Origin: Novosphingobium sp. 28-62-57
GTDB lineage: Bacteria > Pseudomonadota > Alphaproteobacteria > Sphingomonadales > Sphingomonadaceae
DNA length: 64,000 nucleotides
Assembly: GCA_002256985.1 (NCBI GenBank)
Contig: NCGO01000008.1
Location: 1-64,000 of the forward strand
Direction: 5' to 3'
Part shown: positions 26,539 through 34,744 of the stretch, piece after piece
Position numbering within the stretch: the first letter of the stretch is position 1
Layout: each line of letters starts with the position of its first letter
Position numbers and translations under genes: made by a program
Notes under the pieces: model-generated
Database searches by the model: none
What the model was told of the DNA's origin: nothing
What the model saw: the letters and a program-made list of their open reading frames with translations, nothing else

Positions 26539-27483
26539 ATGCGGTTCAAGGGTCTCGATCTCAATCTGCTGGTCGCCTTCAATGTGCTGATGGAAACCCG
26601 CAGCGTTTCGCGCGCGGCGGAAAAGCTGCACCTCAGCCAACCGGCCATGAGCGCCGCTTTGGGCCGTTTGCGCGAATACTTTGGCGATGATCTGCTGGTG
26701 CTTACCGGCAAACGCATGCTGCCAACCGCTTATGCCGAAACGCTGGTGCCGATGGTGCAGGAAACATTGCGGCAGGTCGATGCGCTGATCACCACCTCCA
26801 CCGTGTTCGATCCCGCCACCTCGCAGCGCACCTTCCGGCTGATCGCCTCGGATTACATTACCGCTGCCGTCATTGCGCCGCTGTCGCGCCGTTTGAGCCA
26901 AGAGGCCCCCGGCATTCAGCTTGAATCGGTCCTGCCATCAGACGGCAGTGCCGACCTGATCGCGCAAGGGGCATTTGATCTGCTGATCACACCCGAAGAT
27001 TTCATCAACCCCGGCCAGCCCGCCGAACTTTTGTTTGAAGAGCGCCACGTCATCGTTGGGTGGGACCGCAATTCCGTGTTTGCTGGCGACGTCACCGAAG
27101 CTGTCTTTATGGCAGCAGGCCAGGTCGGCGTGCAGATGGGCAACCAGCGCACCAGCGCTTTTGCCGACCGGACAATGGAGCAGATGGGCCGATTCCGGCG
27201 CATGGAGGTTACGGCCTCGTCGTTCACCGTGGTGCCATGGCTGGTGATTGAAACGAACCGGCTGGCCGTGATGCACGAACGGCTGGCGCGGCGGATGGCC
27301 ACGATGTTCCCATTGGCCATTGCCCCCATACCCTTCGACTTTCCGATCATGCGCGAGATGCTGCAGTTCAACCGGACACGCAGCAATGATGAAGGGCTGA
27401 AATGGCTGCGCAACCAGTTGCGACAGGAGAGCGCTCTGCCCGATGCCAACAATTCTTCTGATACATTTCAATCCAAACAATAA
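26539..27483 (+). CDS. LysR-type transcriptional regulator, NodD/NahR-like
   Basis: A 314-residue LysR regulator. The first 65 residues form the winged helix-turn-helix (LNLLVAFNVLMETRSVSRAA, LSQPAMSAALGRLREYFGDD), followed by a periplasmic-binding-protein-like effector domain. The style, with MRFKGLDLNLL at the start, is that of the NodD/NahR/PcpR branch that senses aromatic compounds. It is divergent from a TonB receptor and lies 86 bp upstream of a four-gene catabolic operon on its own strand, so it likely controls both. The C-terminal tail after residue 300 is poorly conserved. Confidence 0.92.
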   Translation: MRFKGLDLNLLVAFNVLMETRSVSRAAEKLHLSQPAMSAALGRLREYFGDDLLVLTGKRMLPTAYAETLVPMVQETLRQVDALITTSTVFDPATSQRTFRLIASDYITAAVIAPLSRRLSQEAPGIQLESVLPSDGSADLIAQGAFDLLITPEDFINPGQPAELLFEERHVIVGWDRNSVFAGDVTEAVFMAAGQVGVQMGNQRTSAFADRTMEQMGRFRRMEVTASSFTVVPWLVIETNRLAVMHERLARRMATMFPLAIAPIPFDFPIMREMLQFNRTRSNDEGLKWLRNQLRQESALPDANNSSDTFQSKQ

Positions 27484-27569
27484 CTTTTACAGATTTACCT
27501 GAGCCGCCCTATCGCAGCACGGTGATGATATCCCCGGTCCAAAGCGGGGATGCAGGAGAGGTGGCCCAC

Positions 27570-28334
27570 ATGGACAATTTTCCCGGTCTTTCCGGCAAGA
27601 CGGCCATCGTCACCGGATCGACTCAGGGCATCGGACGCTGCATTGCCGAAACGCTGGCCAAAGCAGGCGCGAATGTCGTGATTTCCAGCGAAGACTCCGC
27701 CGCGGTCACCGCCACGACTGCTGCACTCACCGCAGCAGGCCATGCGGCCCATGGCCTTGCCTGCGATGTGACCGATGAAGCTGCGTTGCGCGCGCTGGTC
27801 GAAGGCACCGTCGCGCACTTCGGCGGCCTTGATATTCTGGTTTGCAACGCCGGAATCACCGGCACGGCGGGCACATGGGCGCTTGACGACTTCGACCGCG
27901 TCATGGCGGTCAACTTGCGGTCACTGGTCGCGCTTACAGGCCTGGCCCTCCCGCACATCGCCGCACGTGGCGGCGGCAGCGTGATCCTGATGTCCAGCCT
28001 TTCAGCCTTGCGCGGCAATGGTGCGATCAATGCCTATGCGCTGGCCAAGGCGGGCGTGGCGCAGCTGGCTCGCAATCTGGCGGTGCAGTGGGGGCCTCAA
28101 GCGATCCGCGTCAATGCGCTGGCCCCCGGCCTGATCCATACCCCGCTGTCAGAGCCGCTGCTGGCCGACGAGGCCTTCATGGCCCGCCGCTTGCAGATGA
28201 CCCCGCTGCGCCGGGTCGGCACCGTGGCCGAAGTCGCCTCGGCCTGCCTGTTTCTGGCCTCGCCTGTCAGCAGCTTCATCACCGGACAGCACATCGCCAT
28301 CGATGGCGGAACGTCGATCACCGATGGCAGTTGA
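27570..28334 (+). CDS. SDR family oxidoreductase of the catabolic operon
   Basis: A 254-residue short-chain dehydrogenase: TGSTQGIG cofactor motif, CNAG, Ser in LMSSLSALRG and YALAK for the catalytic Tyr-Lys, ending FITGQHIAIDGGTSI, typical of the 3-ketoacyl reductase/glucose dehydrogenase-like branch. The ATG at 27570 follows AGGAGAGG at the right distance; the ATG at 27522 is too far upstream. First gene of an operon with the epimerase-like, FAH-family and cupin genes. It probably oxidises a hydroxyl of the imported substrate. Confidence 0.9.
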   Translation: MDNFPGLSGKTAIVTGSTQGIGRCIAETLAKAGANVVISSEDSAAVTATTAALTAAGHAAHGLACDVTDEAALRALVEGTVAHFGGLDILVCNAGITGTAGTWALDDFDRVMAVNLRSLVALTGLALPHIAARGGGSVILMSSLSALRGNGAINAYALAKAGVAQLARNLAVQWGPQAIRVNALAPGLIHTPLSEPLLADEAFMARRLQMTPLRRVGTVAEVASACLFLASPVSSFITGQHIAIDGGTSITDGS

Positions 28335-29253
28335 AAACGCCCCCCGCGTGCTGGTCACCGGCGCTGGTGGCTTTGTCGGCCAGGCCTTGGTGCGTGCGCT
28401 TTCCGGTGCAATGCACGTCACCGCAACTGACCGCACCGGGCTGGACGGCAGCCCGCCCGGCGTTGTCACCATTCCCGGCGATCTGGATGATCCGGCGCTC
28501 TTTGCCACTCTCACCGCCACCCCGTTCGATGCCATCGTGCATCTGGCCACGATCCCCGGCGGCGCGGCAGAGGCTGATCCGGCGCTGGCTGCGCGCGTGA
28601 ACGTTGCAGCCACGATGGCCTTGATCGATGCCGTGGCGGCACACGGCAATGTCCCGCGCGTCCTGTTCGCCAGCAGCATTGCTGTGTTCGGTGATCCGCT
28701 GCCCGCCCATGTCGATGATGCCACGCCGCTTGCGCCGATGCTGCGCTATGGTGCGCACAAGGCGATGATGGAGGAATGGATCGCGATGATGACCCGGCGC
28801 GGCGCGATCCGGGGCCTGTCGCTGCGCCTGCCGGGCATCGTCGCGCGCCCGCTCGGGCCATCGGGCATGAAATCGGCTTTCCTCAGCAACCTGTTCCACG
28901 CGCTGAAAGCGGGTAACCCGATCACGCTGCCGGTATCCGCACAGGCCACATGCTGGCTGCTCTCGCGGCCCGCGCTGATCGCACAAATCACCCACGCGCT
29001 GGCCATGTCCGATGATCCCCCCGATGCCCGTCTCACCCTGCCAGCCCAGCGCGTGGTCATGGGCGATCTGGTGGCAGAGGTCGCCAGCCAGACCGGTGCC
29101 AACCCTGCGCTGGCCGAATATGCACCCGAACCCGCGCTTGAGGCCGCCTTCGGCACTCAGCCGCCCTTGTTCACCCCGCGTGCCGATGCGCTGGGCTTGC
29201 AGCACGATGGCAGCCTTGCCGCGCTCGTATCCCACGCTCTTGCCGATCTTTGA
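28324..29253 (+). CDS. NAD-dependent epimerase/dehydratase family protein
   Basis: A 309-residue extended-SDR protein with the glycine motif VTGAGGFVG, an acidic DRT after strand two, HLATIPGG, and YGAHK as the Tyr-xxx-Lys pair. The closest pattern I recognise is the D-erythronate dehydrogenase (DenD)-like group, which are oxidoreductases and not epimerases, but the substrate is not proven. The ATG at 28324 overlaps the end of the preceding SDR gene by 11 bp; FAH begins 18 bp after the stop. Second gene of the LysR-linked operon. Confidence 0.85.
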   Translation: MAVENAPRVLVTGAGGFVGQALVRALSGAMHVTATDRTGLDGSPPGVVTIPGDLDDPALFATLTATPFDAIVHLATIPGGAAEADPALAARVNVAATMALIDAVAAHGNVPRVLFASSIAVFGDPLPAHVDDATPLAPMLRYGAHKAMMEEWIAMMTRRGAIRGLSLRLPGIVARPLGPSGMKSAFLSNLFHALKAGNPITLPVSAQATCWLLSRPALIAQITHALAMSDDPPDARLTLPAQRVVMGDLVAEVASQTGANPALAEYAPEPALEAAFGTQPPLFTPRADALGLQHDGSLAALVSHALADL

Positions 29254-29271
29254 TATGTTGAAAGGACGCCC

Positions 29272-30237
29272 ATGAAACTTGCCACTCTGGACAATGGCAC
29301 GCCCGATGGCGCGCTCGTCGTCGTCAGCGCCGATGGTGCCCGCTATCTCAGCGCGGCGGATGTTGCGGCCACGCTGCAATCGGCCATCGAAAACTGGACC
29401 ACGGCGGCCCCGGCTTTGACCGCGCTGGCAGAAAAACTGGCGGCAGGCGGTGGGCAGAGCACTGCTGATGCGGCCTTCGCCGCGCCGATGCCGCGCGCAT
29501 GGCAATGGCTCGATGGCTCGGCCTTTCGCAGCCATGGCGAGCTGATGGAAACCCTGTTCGGCACCGAACCGCCTCCGCCGGGCCGTCCGCTGATGTATCA
29601 GGGCCTTTCGCACCAGTTCCTCTCTGCCACCGCAGATGTGCCGATGCCGCGCGAGGAAGATGGCATCGATTTCGAAGGCGAATTCGGCGTGATCACCGAT
29701 TTCGTGCCGATGGGCGTAACGCCGGAAGCGGCCATGGCACACATCAAGCTGATCGTGCAGATCAACGATTGGTCACTGCGCGCGCTGGCACCGGTCGAGA
29801 TGAAAACCGGCTTTGGCTGGATTCATGCCAAGCCCGCCTGCTCGGTTGCGCCCTTTGCCGTCACGCCCGATGACCTGGGCGATGCATGGCGCGATGGGCG
29901 CGTGCATCTGCCGCTCACCGTCGATTGGAACGGGCAGCGCTTCGGCAATGCGCAGGGCGGCGTGATGGAGTTCGGCTTCCACGATCTGGTCGCCCATGCT
30001 GCCAGCACCCGCTCGCTTTGCGCGGGCACGATCATTGGCTCGGGCACCGTCTCCAACAGCAACTTCCGCGAAATCGGCTCGTCCTGTATTGCTGAACGGC
30101 GCGGGATCGAAATGCTGGACGAAGGCACAGCGCGCACCGCTTACATGCACTTTGGCGATACCGTCCGCATGGAAGCGCGCCTGCCCGATGGCAGCGTGCT
30201 GTTCGGCGCGATTGACCAGAAGGTGGTGAAGGGATGA
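29272..30237 (+). CDS. Fumarylacetoacetate hydrolase family protein
   Basis: A 321-residue FAH-family enzyme that typically hydrolyses a C-C bond of a 1,3-diketo acid or hydrates a related compound using Mg/Ca. Metal ligands are seen in GIDFEGEFGVITDF and VNDWSLR-like QINDWSLRAL; GTIIGSGTVSN and SCIAERR are family motifs. Length and N-terminus (MKLATLDNGTPDG) match the group containing tyrosine-pathway FAH of beta-proteobacteria. It overlaps the cupin gene by ATGA. Context suggests ring-fission or sugar-acid degradation; substrate unknown. Confidence 0.9.
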   Translation: MKLATLDNGTPDGALVVVSADGARYLSAADVAATLQSAIENWTTAAPALTALAEKLAAGGGQSTADAAFAAPMPRAWQWLDGSAFRSHGELMETLFGTEPPPPGRPLMYQGLSHQFLSATADVPMPREEDGIDFEGEFGVITDFVPMGVTPEAAMAHIKLIVQINDWSLRALAPVEMKTGFGWIHAKPACSVAPFAVTPDDLGDAWRDGRVHLPLTVDWNGQRFGNAQGGVMEFGFHDLVAHAASTRSLCAGTIIGSGTVSNSNFREIGSSCIAERRGIEMLDEGTARTAYMHFGDTVRMEARLPDGSVLFGAIDQKVVKG

Positions 30238-30731
30238 CCGCGCCCGTCTCGAAACCAGTCCGCCGGATCCTCACCGGCCACGATGCAGCGGGCAAGGCCG
30301 TGGTCCGCAGCGATGATCTGCTGCCGGTCACCCCGATCCCTTCAGGCGATGCAAACTTCAGCCTGATATGGACCACCGCCACGGTGCCTGCTGATAACAA
30401 CGATGAAACCGATGGCCGCTTGCGCGAAGCTGGGCTGACGCTGCATCAAGGCTCGGTCATCCGCATCGTCGATATGCTGCCCGGCGGCGCATCGCCGATG
30501 CACCGGTCCAGCAGCATCGATTATGGCATCGTGCTGTCCGGTTCGGTCGAACTGGAACTCGATGATGGCGCGGTAACAACGGTGCACGCTGGCGACATCA
30601 TCGTTCAGCGGGGCACGCTACACCTGTGGCGCAATCCGTCCCAGACAGACATCTGCCGCATCGCCTTCGTGCTTATCGAAGCCGCGCCGGTGCAGGTAGG
30701 CGGTGCGCCACTGCCCGATGTGGAGCCTTAG
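30234..30731 (+). CDS. Cupin-domain protein
   Basis: A 165-residue single-cupin protein. The barrel motif is seen as GGASPMHRSSSIDYGIVLSG followed by HAGDIIVQRGTLHLWRN; one His of the usual metal-binding set is clear in each half. Such small cupins can be isomerases, decarboxylase-like enzymes or binding proteins; nothing here decides. Last gene of the operon (ATGA overlap with FAH) and convergent with the lipoprotein gene, only 2 bp apart. Confidence 0.82.
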   Translation: MTAPVSKPVRRILTGHDAAGKAVVRSDDLLPVTPIPSGDANFSLIWTTATVPADNNDETDGRLREAGLTLHQGSVIRIVDMLPGGASPMHRSSSIDYGIVLSGSVELELDDGAVTTVHAGDIIVQRGTLHLWRNPSQTDICRIAFVLIEAAPVQVGGAPLPDVEP

Positions 30732-30733
30732 GC

Positions 30734-31300
30734 TCAGTCTATAACGAGGTAATACCCGGCGGCATTGGCCGATGAATTGCTCAGCACGATCTCAAACCGC
30801 CCGCTGAACAGCGGGGTCCAGCTGCACTCCTTGCTGCGCGCTTTGGCAGGCGGGCAAACCGGCTTGGCCTCGCGGTCCAGCACGGTGAAATCGAGCGGCG
30901 CCTTGTCCGCCGTCGCCACCGCCACCCGCGCCGCGCGCCCGCCATCGAACAGCTGCGGCAGCCGCACCGTATCGCCCGGATTGAGCATCCCCGCCTTGTA
31001 GGCCGGGCCCAGCACGCGTCCGCGATAGGGCGGGGTCTTGGGCATCTCCGCCCGCGCCCGCCACTGCGCCACCGGATCGGCCCCAGCATCCAGCGGCCGC
31101 GCACCCAGCGCATCAAGCCGCGCCAGCGTGGTGCCAAGCCGTTTGGGCTGATCCTGCAATCCCTGCGCTTCGACCAGCAACTGCGCTACCGCTTCGGCAG
31201 GCTCCGGCATCGGTGGCGGAAGGCTCGCGTTTTCAGGGCCTTGAACCCCACATCCCGCAAGCAGGGCGCATGCCAGCAAGGTCAGCGTTCTCGTCATCAT
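30734..31300 (-). CDS. Predicted lipoprotein co-transcribed with a two-component system
   Basis: A 188-residue protein with a lipoprotein signal: MMTRTLTLLACALLAGCG, with Cys17 as the lipid-attachment residue. A Pro-rich linker follows, then a folded domain ending FEIVLSNSSANAAGYYLVID, possibly a beta-sandwich. No family is recognised. Its start overlaps the stop codon of the sensor kinase gene (ATGA), so it is the third gene of the regulator-kinase-lipoprotein operon and may be an envelope-side partner or sensor input for that kinase. Confidence 0.8.
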   Translation of the reverse strand: MMTRTLTLLACALLAGCGVQGPENASLPPPMPEPAEAVAQLLVEAQGLQDQPKRLGTTLARLDALGARPLDAGADPVAQWRARAEMPKTPPYRGRVLGPAYKAGMLNPGDTVRLPQLFDGGRAARVAVATADKAPLDFTVLDREAKPVCPPAKARSKECSWTPLFSGRFEIVLSNSSANAAGYYLVID

Positions 31301-32655
31301 GGCGCAGGCTCCAGAATGAATTGCGCGCCGCGCGGCACATCGCCAAGCCGCAGCAGCATGCCGTGGCGCTCGGCAATGGCGCGGGAAAGAGCAAGGCCTA
31401 GGCCATGGCCGGGCTTGTCGCCGGGCACTGTGGCGCGGGCAAAGCGTTGAAACACGCGCTCATGCTGATCGCGCGGGATACCGGGGCCATCGTCCTCCAC
31501 CACCAGCCGCGGTCCAGCCACCAGCGACAGCCGCACATGGCCACCTGCGGGCACATATTTGATCGCGTTGTCGAGCAGGTTCGAAACCAGCCGCGTGATC
31601 TGCATCCGCTCGCCCAGCAAGGTAATCCCCGGCGCAATCGCGGTTTCCAGCATCAGCCCGGCTTCGTCGGCGCTGTCTTCATAAAGTTCGGCCAGATTTT
31701 CCAGCAACTGGCTCAAATCAATCTGCGCCAGCCCCGCCAGATCACCCCGGCGGCTTTCGGCAGAGGCGATGTCGAGCAGCGAATCCAGCATCGTGGCAAT
31801 GCCGCGAATATCCTCACGCGCCAGCGCCAGCGGCCCGCCGCCGTGAGCGCCTGACGGCTCTGGCTGCTGCAGCATCATCGCGCCCAGCTGATGGTCCAGA
31901 TGCATCAGCGGCGTGCGCACCTCGTGCGCCACGTGTTCGGAAACCTGCTTGTAAGCCTTCAGCAATTGCGCTTGCCGCGCCAGCAACCGCGTGCCGTGCC
32001 CGGCCATCTCGTCGATCTCGTCACCGCCGCGCTGGCGCGCAGGGAAACTGGCCGAACGCCCATCCGCCGCCGCTCCCAGCGCCGCGTTCACCGCATTCAT
32101 CCGCCGCGCAAGGTGCCGCGCGGTAATCCACGCCACCAGTGCGACGCCTGCAATGATCGCCGCACCCACGCCCAGAAAGGCGGCAGACAGCACCATCAGC
32201 GCGGCCTGATCGCTCGCATATTCGCGCGCCACCAGCAGTTGCAGATCGGGCGAAAGCCGCGTGCCTTGCGCAAACACCGCCGTGCCATCGGCCAGCGTGA
32301 TAAAGCCCTGTTCGGATTGCGCCGCATTGATCTGCGGCCAGCGGCGCTGATCCCCTCCCAGCGCCCGCCCACTGCCATCGGCCACCAGATAGTGTGACCG
32401 CCGCGTCTCCAGACTGACCACAGCCTGCCGGTCGGCCACACGGCGCAGCAATTCCTCGCGCCCGCCGCTGGCATAGATATCGATCAGCCCCGCCATGTCG
32501 GTGGCGACCGTGGCGGCCAGCGAGGCGCGGGTCTGCCGCTGCACGGTGATCGTGGTGACGGCAAACAGCACGACCACCGCCAGCACCGCAATCACGATCG
32601 ATGCCGCCGTCAGTTGCCCGAAGATCGAGCGTTTGCGTGATCTTGCGGCCGTCAT
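31297..32655 (-). CDS. Sensor histidine kinase
   Basis: A membrane kinase of about 452 residues. First transmembrane helix around IVIAVLAVVVLFAVTTITV, a periplasmic sensor of about 130 residues, second helix VLSAAFLGVGAAIIAGVALV, HAMP, then the phospho-acceptor HVAHEVRTPLMHL, the N-box LVSNLLDNAIKYV, and G-boxes VEDDGPGIP and GLGLALSRAI. The ATG at 32655 overlaps the response-regulator stop by ATGA, so kinase and regulator are translated together. The signal is unknown; the co-encoded lipoprotein points to the envelope. Confidence 0.93.
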   Translation of the reverse strand: MTAARSRKRSIFGQLTAASIVIAVLAVVVLFAVTTITVQRQTRASLAATVATDMAGLIDIYASGGREELLRRVADRQAVVSLETRRSHYLVADGSGRALGGDQRRWPQINAAQSEQGFITLADGTAVFAQGTRLSPDLQLLVAREYASDQAALMVLSAAFLGVGAAIIAGVALVAWITARHLARRMNAVNAALGAAADGRSASFPARQRGGDEIDEMAGHGTRLLARQAQLLKAYKQVSEHVAHEVRTPLMHLDHQLGAMMLQQPEPSGAHGGGPLALAREDIRGIATMLDSLLDIASAESRRGDLAGLAQIDLSQLLENLAELYEDSADEAGLMLETAIAPGITLLGERMQITRLVSNLLDNAIKYVPAGGHVRLSLVAGPRLVVEDDGPGIPRDQHERVFQRFARATVPGDKPGHGLGLALSRAIAERHGMLLRLGDVPRGAQFILEPAP

Positions 32656-33338
32656 TCCCCTCTCGTCAGGCGGTATCCGGCGCCCCAGATCGTCTCCAGC
32701 GCGGGGGTGGCAAAACCATCCTCCAGCTTGCGCCGCAGCCGCCCGATGTTCACGTCCACCACATTGGTCTGCGGATCGAAGTTCATGTTCCACACATCGC
32801 GCAGCAGCATCTCACGCGTCACAGTCTCGCCTGCATTTTCCATGAAATAGCGAAACAGCGCAAATTCGCGCGGAGACAGCGGTATGTGCTTGCCCGCCCG
32901 GAACGCGGTGCGCGCCTTGGTGTGGCATTCGAACGCGCCATAGATGATCACCGCGCCATGCACCGCCCCGCCCGAACGCCGGTGCAAGGCGCGCACGCGT
33001 GCGACCAGTTCCTGCGGCTCGTAAGGCTTGGCCAGATAGTCATCGACGCCCGCCTCAAGCCCCTCGATCCGGTTCTCGCTGCGGCCCAGCGCTGAAAGCA
33101 TCAGCACCGGCGTCCCCACGCCCGCCCCGCGCAGCCGCGAAACGATGGTCAGGCCATCGATATCGGGCAGCATCCGGTCCAGAATGATTACGTCAAAGGC
33201 TTCCGCCCCGGCACGTTGCAGGCCTGCCGTCCCGGTCTGCTCCCAGGCCAGCCTGTCCCCATCGCGGCACAGCAGCGCCTGCACGGCATCGGCGGCACGC
33301 GGATCGTCCTCGACATAGAGGATATTCAGATTGCCCAT
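32652..33338 (-). CDS. OmpR-family response regulator
   Basis: A DNA-binding response regulator of 228 residues. The receiver has the acidic pair in YVEDDP, phospho-Asp in VIILDRMLPD, Thr/Ser position LMLSALG and Lys in YLAKPYEP. The C-terminal winged helix reads LSPREFALFRYFMENAGE and ends TIWGAGYRLTRGE. The ATG at 33338 (MGNLNILYVEDD) is preferred; the frame extends eight residues more. First gene of a three-gene operon with the kinase and a lipoprotein. Confidence 0.93.
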   Translation of the reverse strand: MGNLNILYVEDDPRAADAVQALLCRDGDRLAWEQTGTAGLQRAGAEAFDVIILDRMLPDIDGLTIVSRLRGAGVGTPVLMLSALGRSENRIEGLEAGVDDYLAKPYEPQELVARVRALHRRSGGAVHGAVIIYGAFECHTKARTAFRAGKHIPLSPREFALFRYFMENAGETVTREMLLRDVWNMNFDPQTNVVDVNIGRLRRKLEDGFATPALETIWGAGYRLTRGE

Positions 33339-33375
33339 CACCCTCGCACCCCGGTTGGCCATTTATACGCCCAAA

Positions 33376-33406
33376 CCGTCCGGCGTGATCTATTCACACC
33401 GGACGG
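33376..33406. terminator. Hairpin between the secreted-protein gene and the response regulator
   Basis: CCGTCCGG (33376-33383) pairs perfectly with CCGGACGG (33399-33406). On the minus strand it is followed by TTT only, so it is a weak or Rho-independent-like terminator, or an mRNA-processing hairpin. It separates the gene ending at 33439 from the two-component operon starting at 33338. Confidence 0.45.
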
Positions 33407-33438
33407 CGGTCTTGCAACTGCTCAGTTTCCGATATGTA

Positions 33439-34356
33439 TCAGCGCATGTCTTCAACCGAGACCCAGCCTTTTGTGCCAAAGCTGTCGCTGACCTCGATCA
33501 TCAGACCCTTGCGTTCGCCGGTGGGGGTGAGAGCGGTGCCGGCACGCACGGTGCGGAGCGTTGCAGACTTCGTGTCAGCGGTGGCGAACATTTTCGTCTC
33601 GACAGCGGTCACCGCCGTTGCCAAGGCCGCCGGGGCAGGCGCCGCTGCTGCAGGCGCTACTGCCGGGACCATCGCCGCCAGCGCGGGGCCTTGGGCCGAA
33701 ATGCCGTTGAACGCCTTGATAAAGGCTTCCAGCAACATCTGCCCATCCTTGCTTCCGGCATAAGCAGCGCCGGTTGCGCCATTGGCCACTGCGCCAATCG
33801 TGCCGCCCGCCCCGCCGAACGAGATCGAGGTCTTCTTCACCTCGCCCGAACCCGATGCCACGGTCTGGCCGCTGGCCGGGCTGATCAGACGGATGCCTGC
33901 GGCCACAACCTTTTTCTTGCCGCCAAAGCCGCCGAACATGCCCAGCATTGCCCCGCCACCGGGCACGCCGCGCAACAGGCCGCTGGCCGCGCCAGACCGC
34001 ACAAGCCCTTCCATCGCCACGCCCTTGGCCGTCTCGATAGACTTGTCGACCTCTTCCTTGTCGCCCGCGATCACGTTCATCAGGAACGAAGCGGGCTTGC
34101 CGCTGGCTGGATCGTGCACGGTAAAGCACCCGGATTCGCGCGCCATGGCAGCAATCAGTTCGCGCGGGGAGGAAAGGCCGTACTTGGTCCAGCCCTGCGT
34201 ATCGCCATCGACCAGCGCGACCGAGCCGATGGCCTTGTCACACTTGTTGAGCGTGACCGGCGGTTCCTTGTCGGCGGCTTGCGCAGTGATCGGCAGGCCG
34301 CCCAGCAATCCTGCCGCCAGAGCCAGGGAAGCGATGAATTTCGTCGTGCGAAGCAT
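33439..34356 (-). CDS. Secreted protein with C-terminal SH3-like domain
   Basis: A 305-residue exported protein. The signal peptide (MLRTTKFIASLALAAGLLGG) ends at AQAADK. The front half has a cysteine pair (NKCDKAIG, ESGCFTV) and KYGLSSPRELIAAMARESG, a pattern loosely like CsgG-type envelope proteins. A glycine-rich hydrophobic stretch lies in the middle (GGAMLGMFGGFGG), then an Ala/Pro linker. The last 65 residues look like a bacterial SH3 domain (TVRAGTALTPTGERKG, GWVSVEDM). The ATG at 34356 follows GAGGGG. Function is not known; an envelope-associated role is inferred. Confidence 0.78.
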   Translation of the reverse strand: MLRTTKFIASLALAAGLLGGLPITAQAADKEPPVTLNKCDKAIGSVALVDGDTQGWTKYGLSSPRELIAAMARESGCFTVHDPASGKPASFLMNVIAGDKEEVDKSIETAKGVAMEGLVRSGAASGLLRGVPGGGAMLGMFGGFGGKKKVVAAGIRLISPASGQTVASGSGEVKKTSISFGGAGGTIGAVANGATGAAYAGSKDGQMLLEAFIKAFNGISAQGPALAAMVPAVAPAAAAPAPAALATAVTAVETKMFATADTKSATLRTVRAGTALTPTGERKGLMIEVSDSFGTKGWVSVEDMR

Positions 34357-34518
34357 TGGAGACACCCCTCGAAAAACCTGCCGCATCTTGGCAGCGGCCA
34401 TGGGGTGACAATGCGCCTGTGGGATCATGACTCCCACACAACAGTCCTGTCATCGTCATGACAATGGCTGTTAGGTGGGCGTTGTGAGGTGCGCTTTACT
34501 TGAAATCAGCACCAAACC

Positions 34519-34580
34519 CGTTCGTGTCGAGCGAAGTCGAGACACGGTTCGCAGTGTCTCGACTTCGCTCGACACGAACG
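34519..34580. repeat. Palindromic repeat, TCGAGCGAAGTCGAGA type
   Basis: CGTTCGTGTCGAGCGAAGTC... (34519-34545) is matched exactly by its reverse complement at 34554-34580 around an eight-base loop, giving a 27-bp perfect stem. It is an intergenic repeat element. One arm recurs in part at 13073-13087. Confidence 0.88.
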
Positions 34581-34606
34581 GAGGGTTGGTCAATCTTCCC
34601 TAAAAC

Positions 34607-34683
34607 CCGCTCATGCTGAGCCTGTCGAAGCATGCTGGCGCGACGGTTGCGCCGGCACCCTTCGACAGGCTCAGGGTGAGCGG
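34607..34683. repeat. Palindromic repeat, TCGACAGGCTCAG type
   Basis: Arms CCGCTCATGCTGAGCCTGTC... (34607-34635) and its near reverse complement (34655-34683) flank a GC-rich centre. The same element occurs at 43767-43835 and, modified, inside pheT at 50954-50995. It is the REP-like family that translates to peptides such as ASMLRQAQHER in shadow frames. Confidence 0.88.
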
Positions 34684-34744
34684 AGTCTGGGGAAGTATGT
34701 AGCGCGAAGAGACAGCAGGGCACCCGCAGATGCCCCCCGCATCA

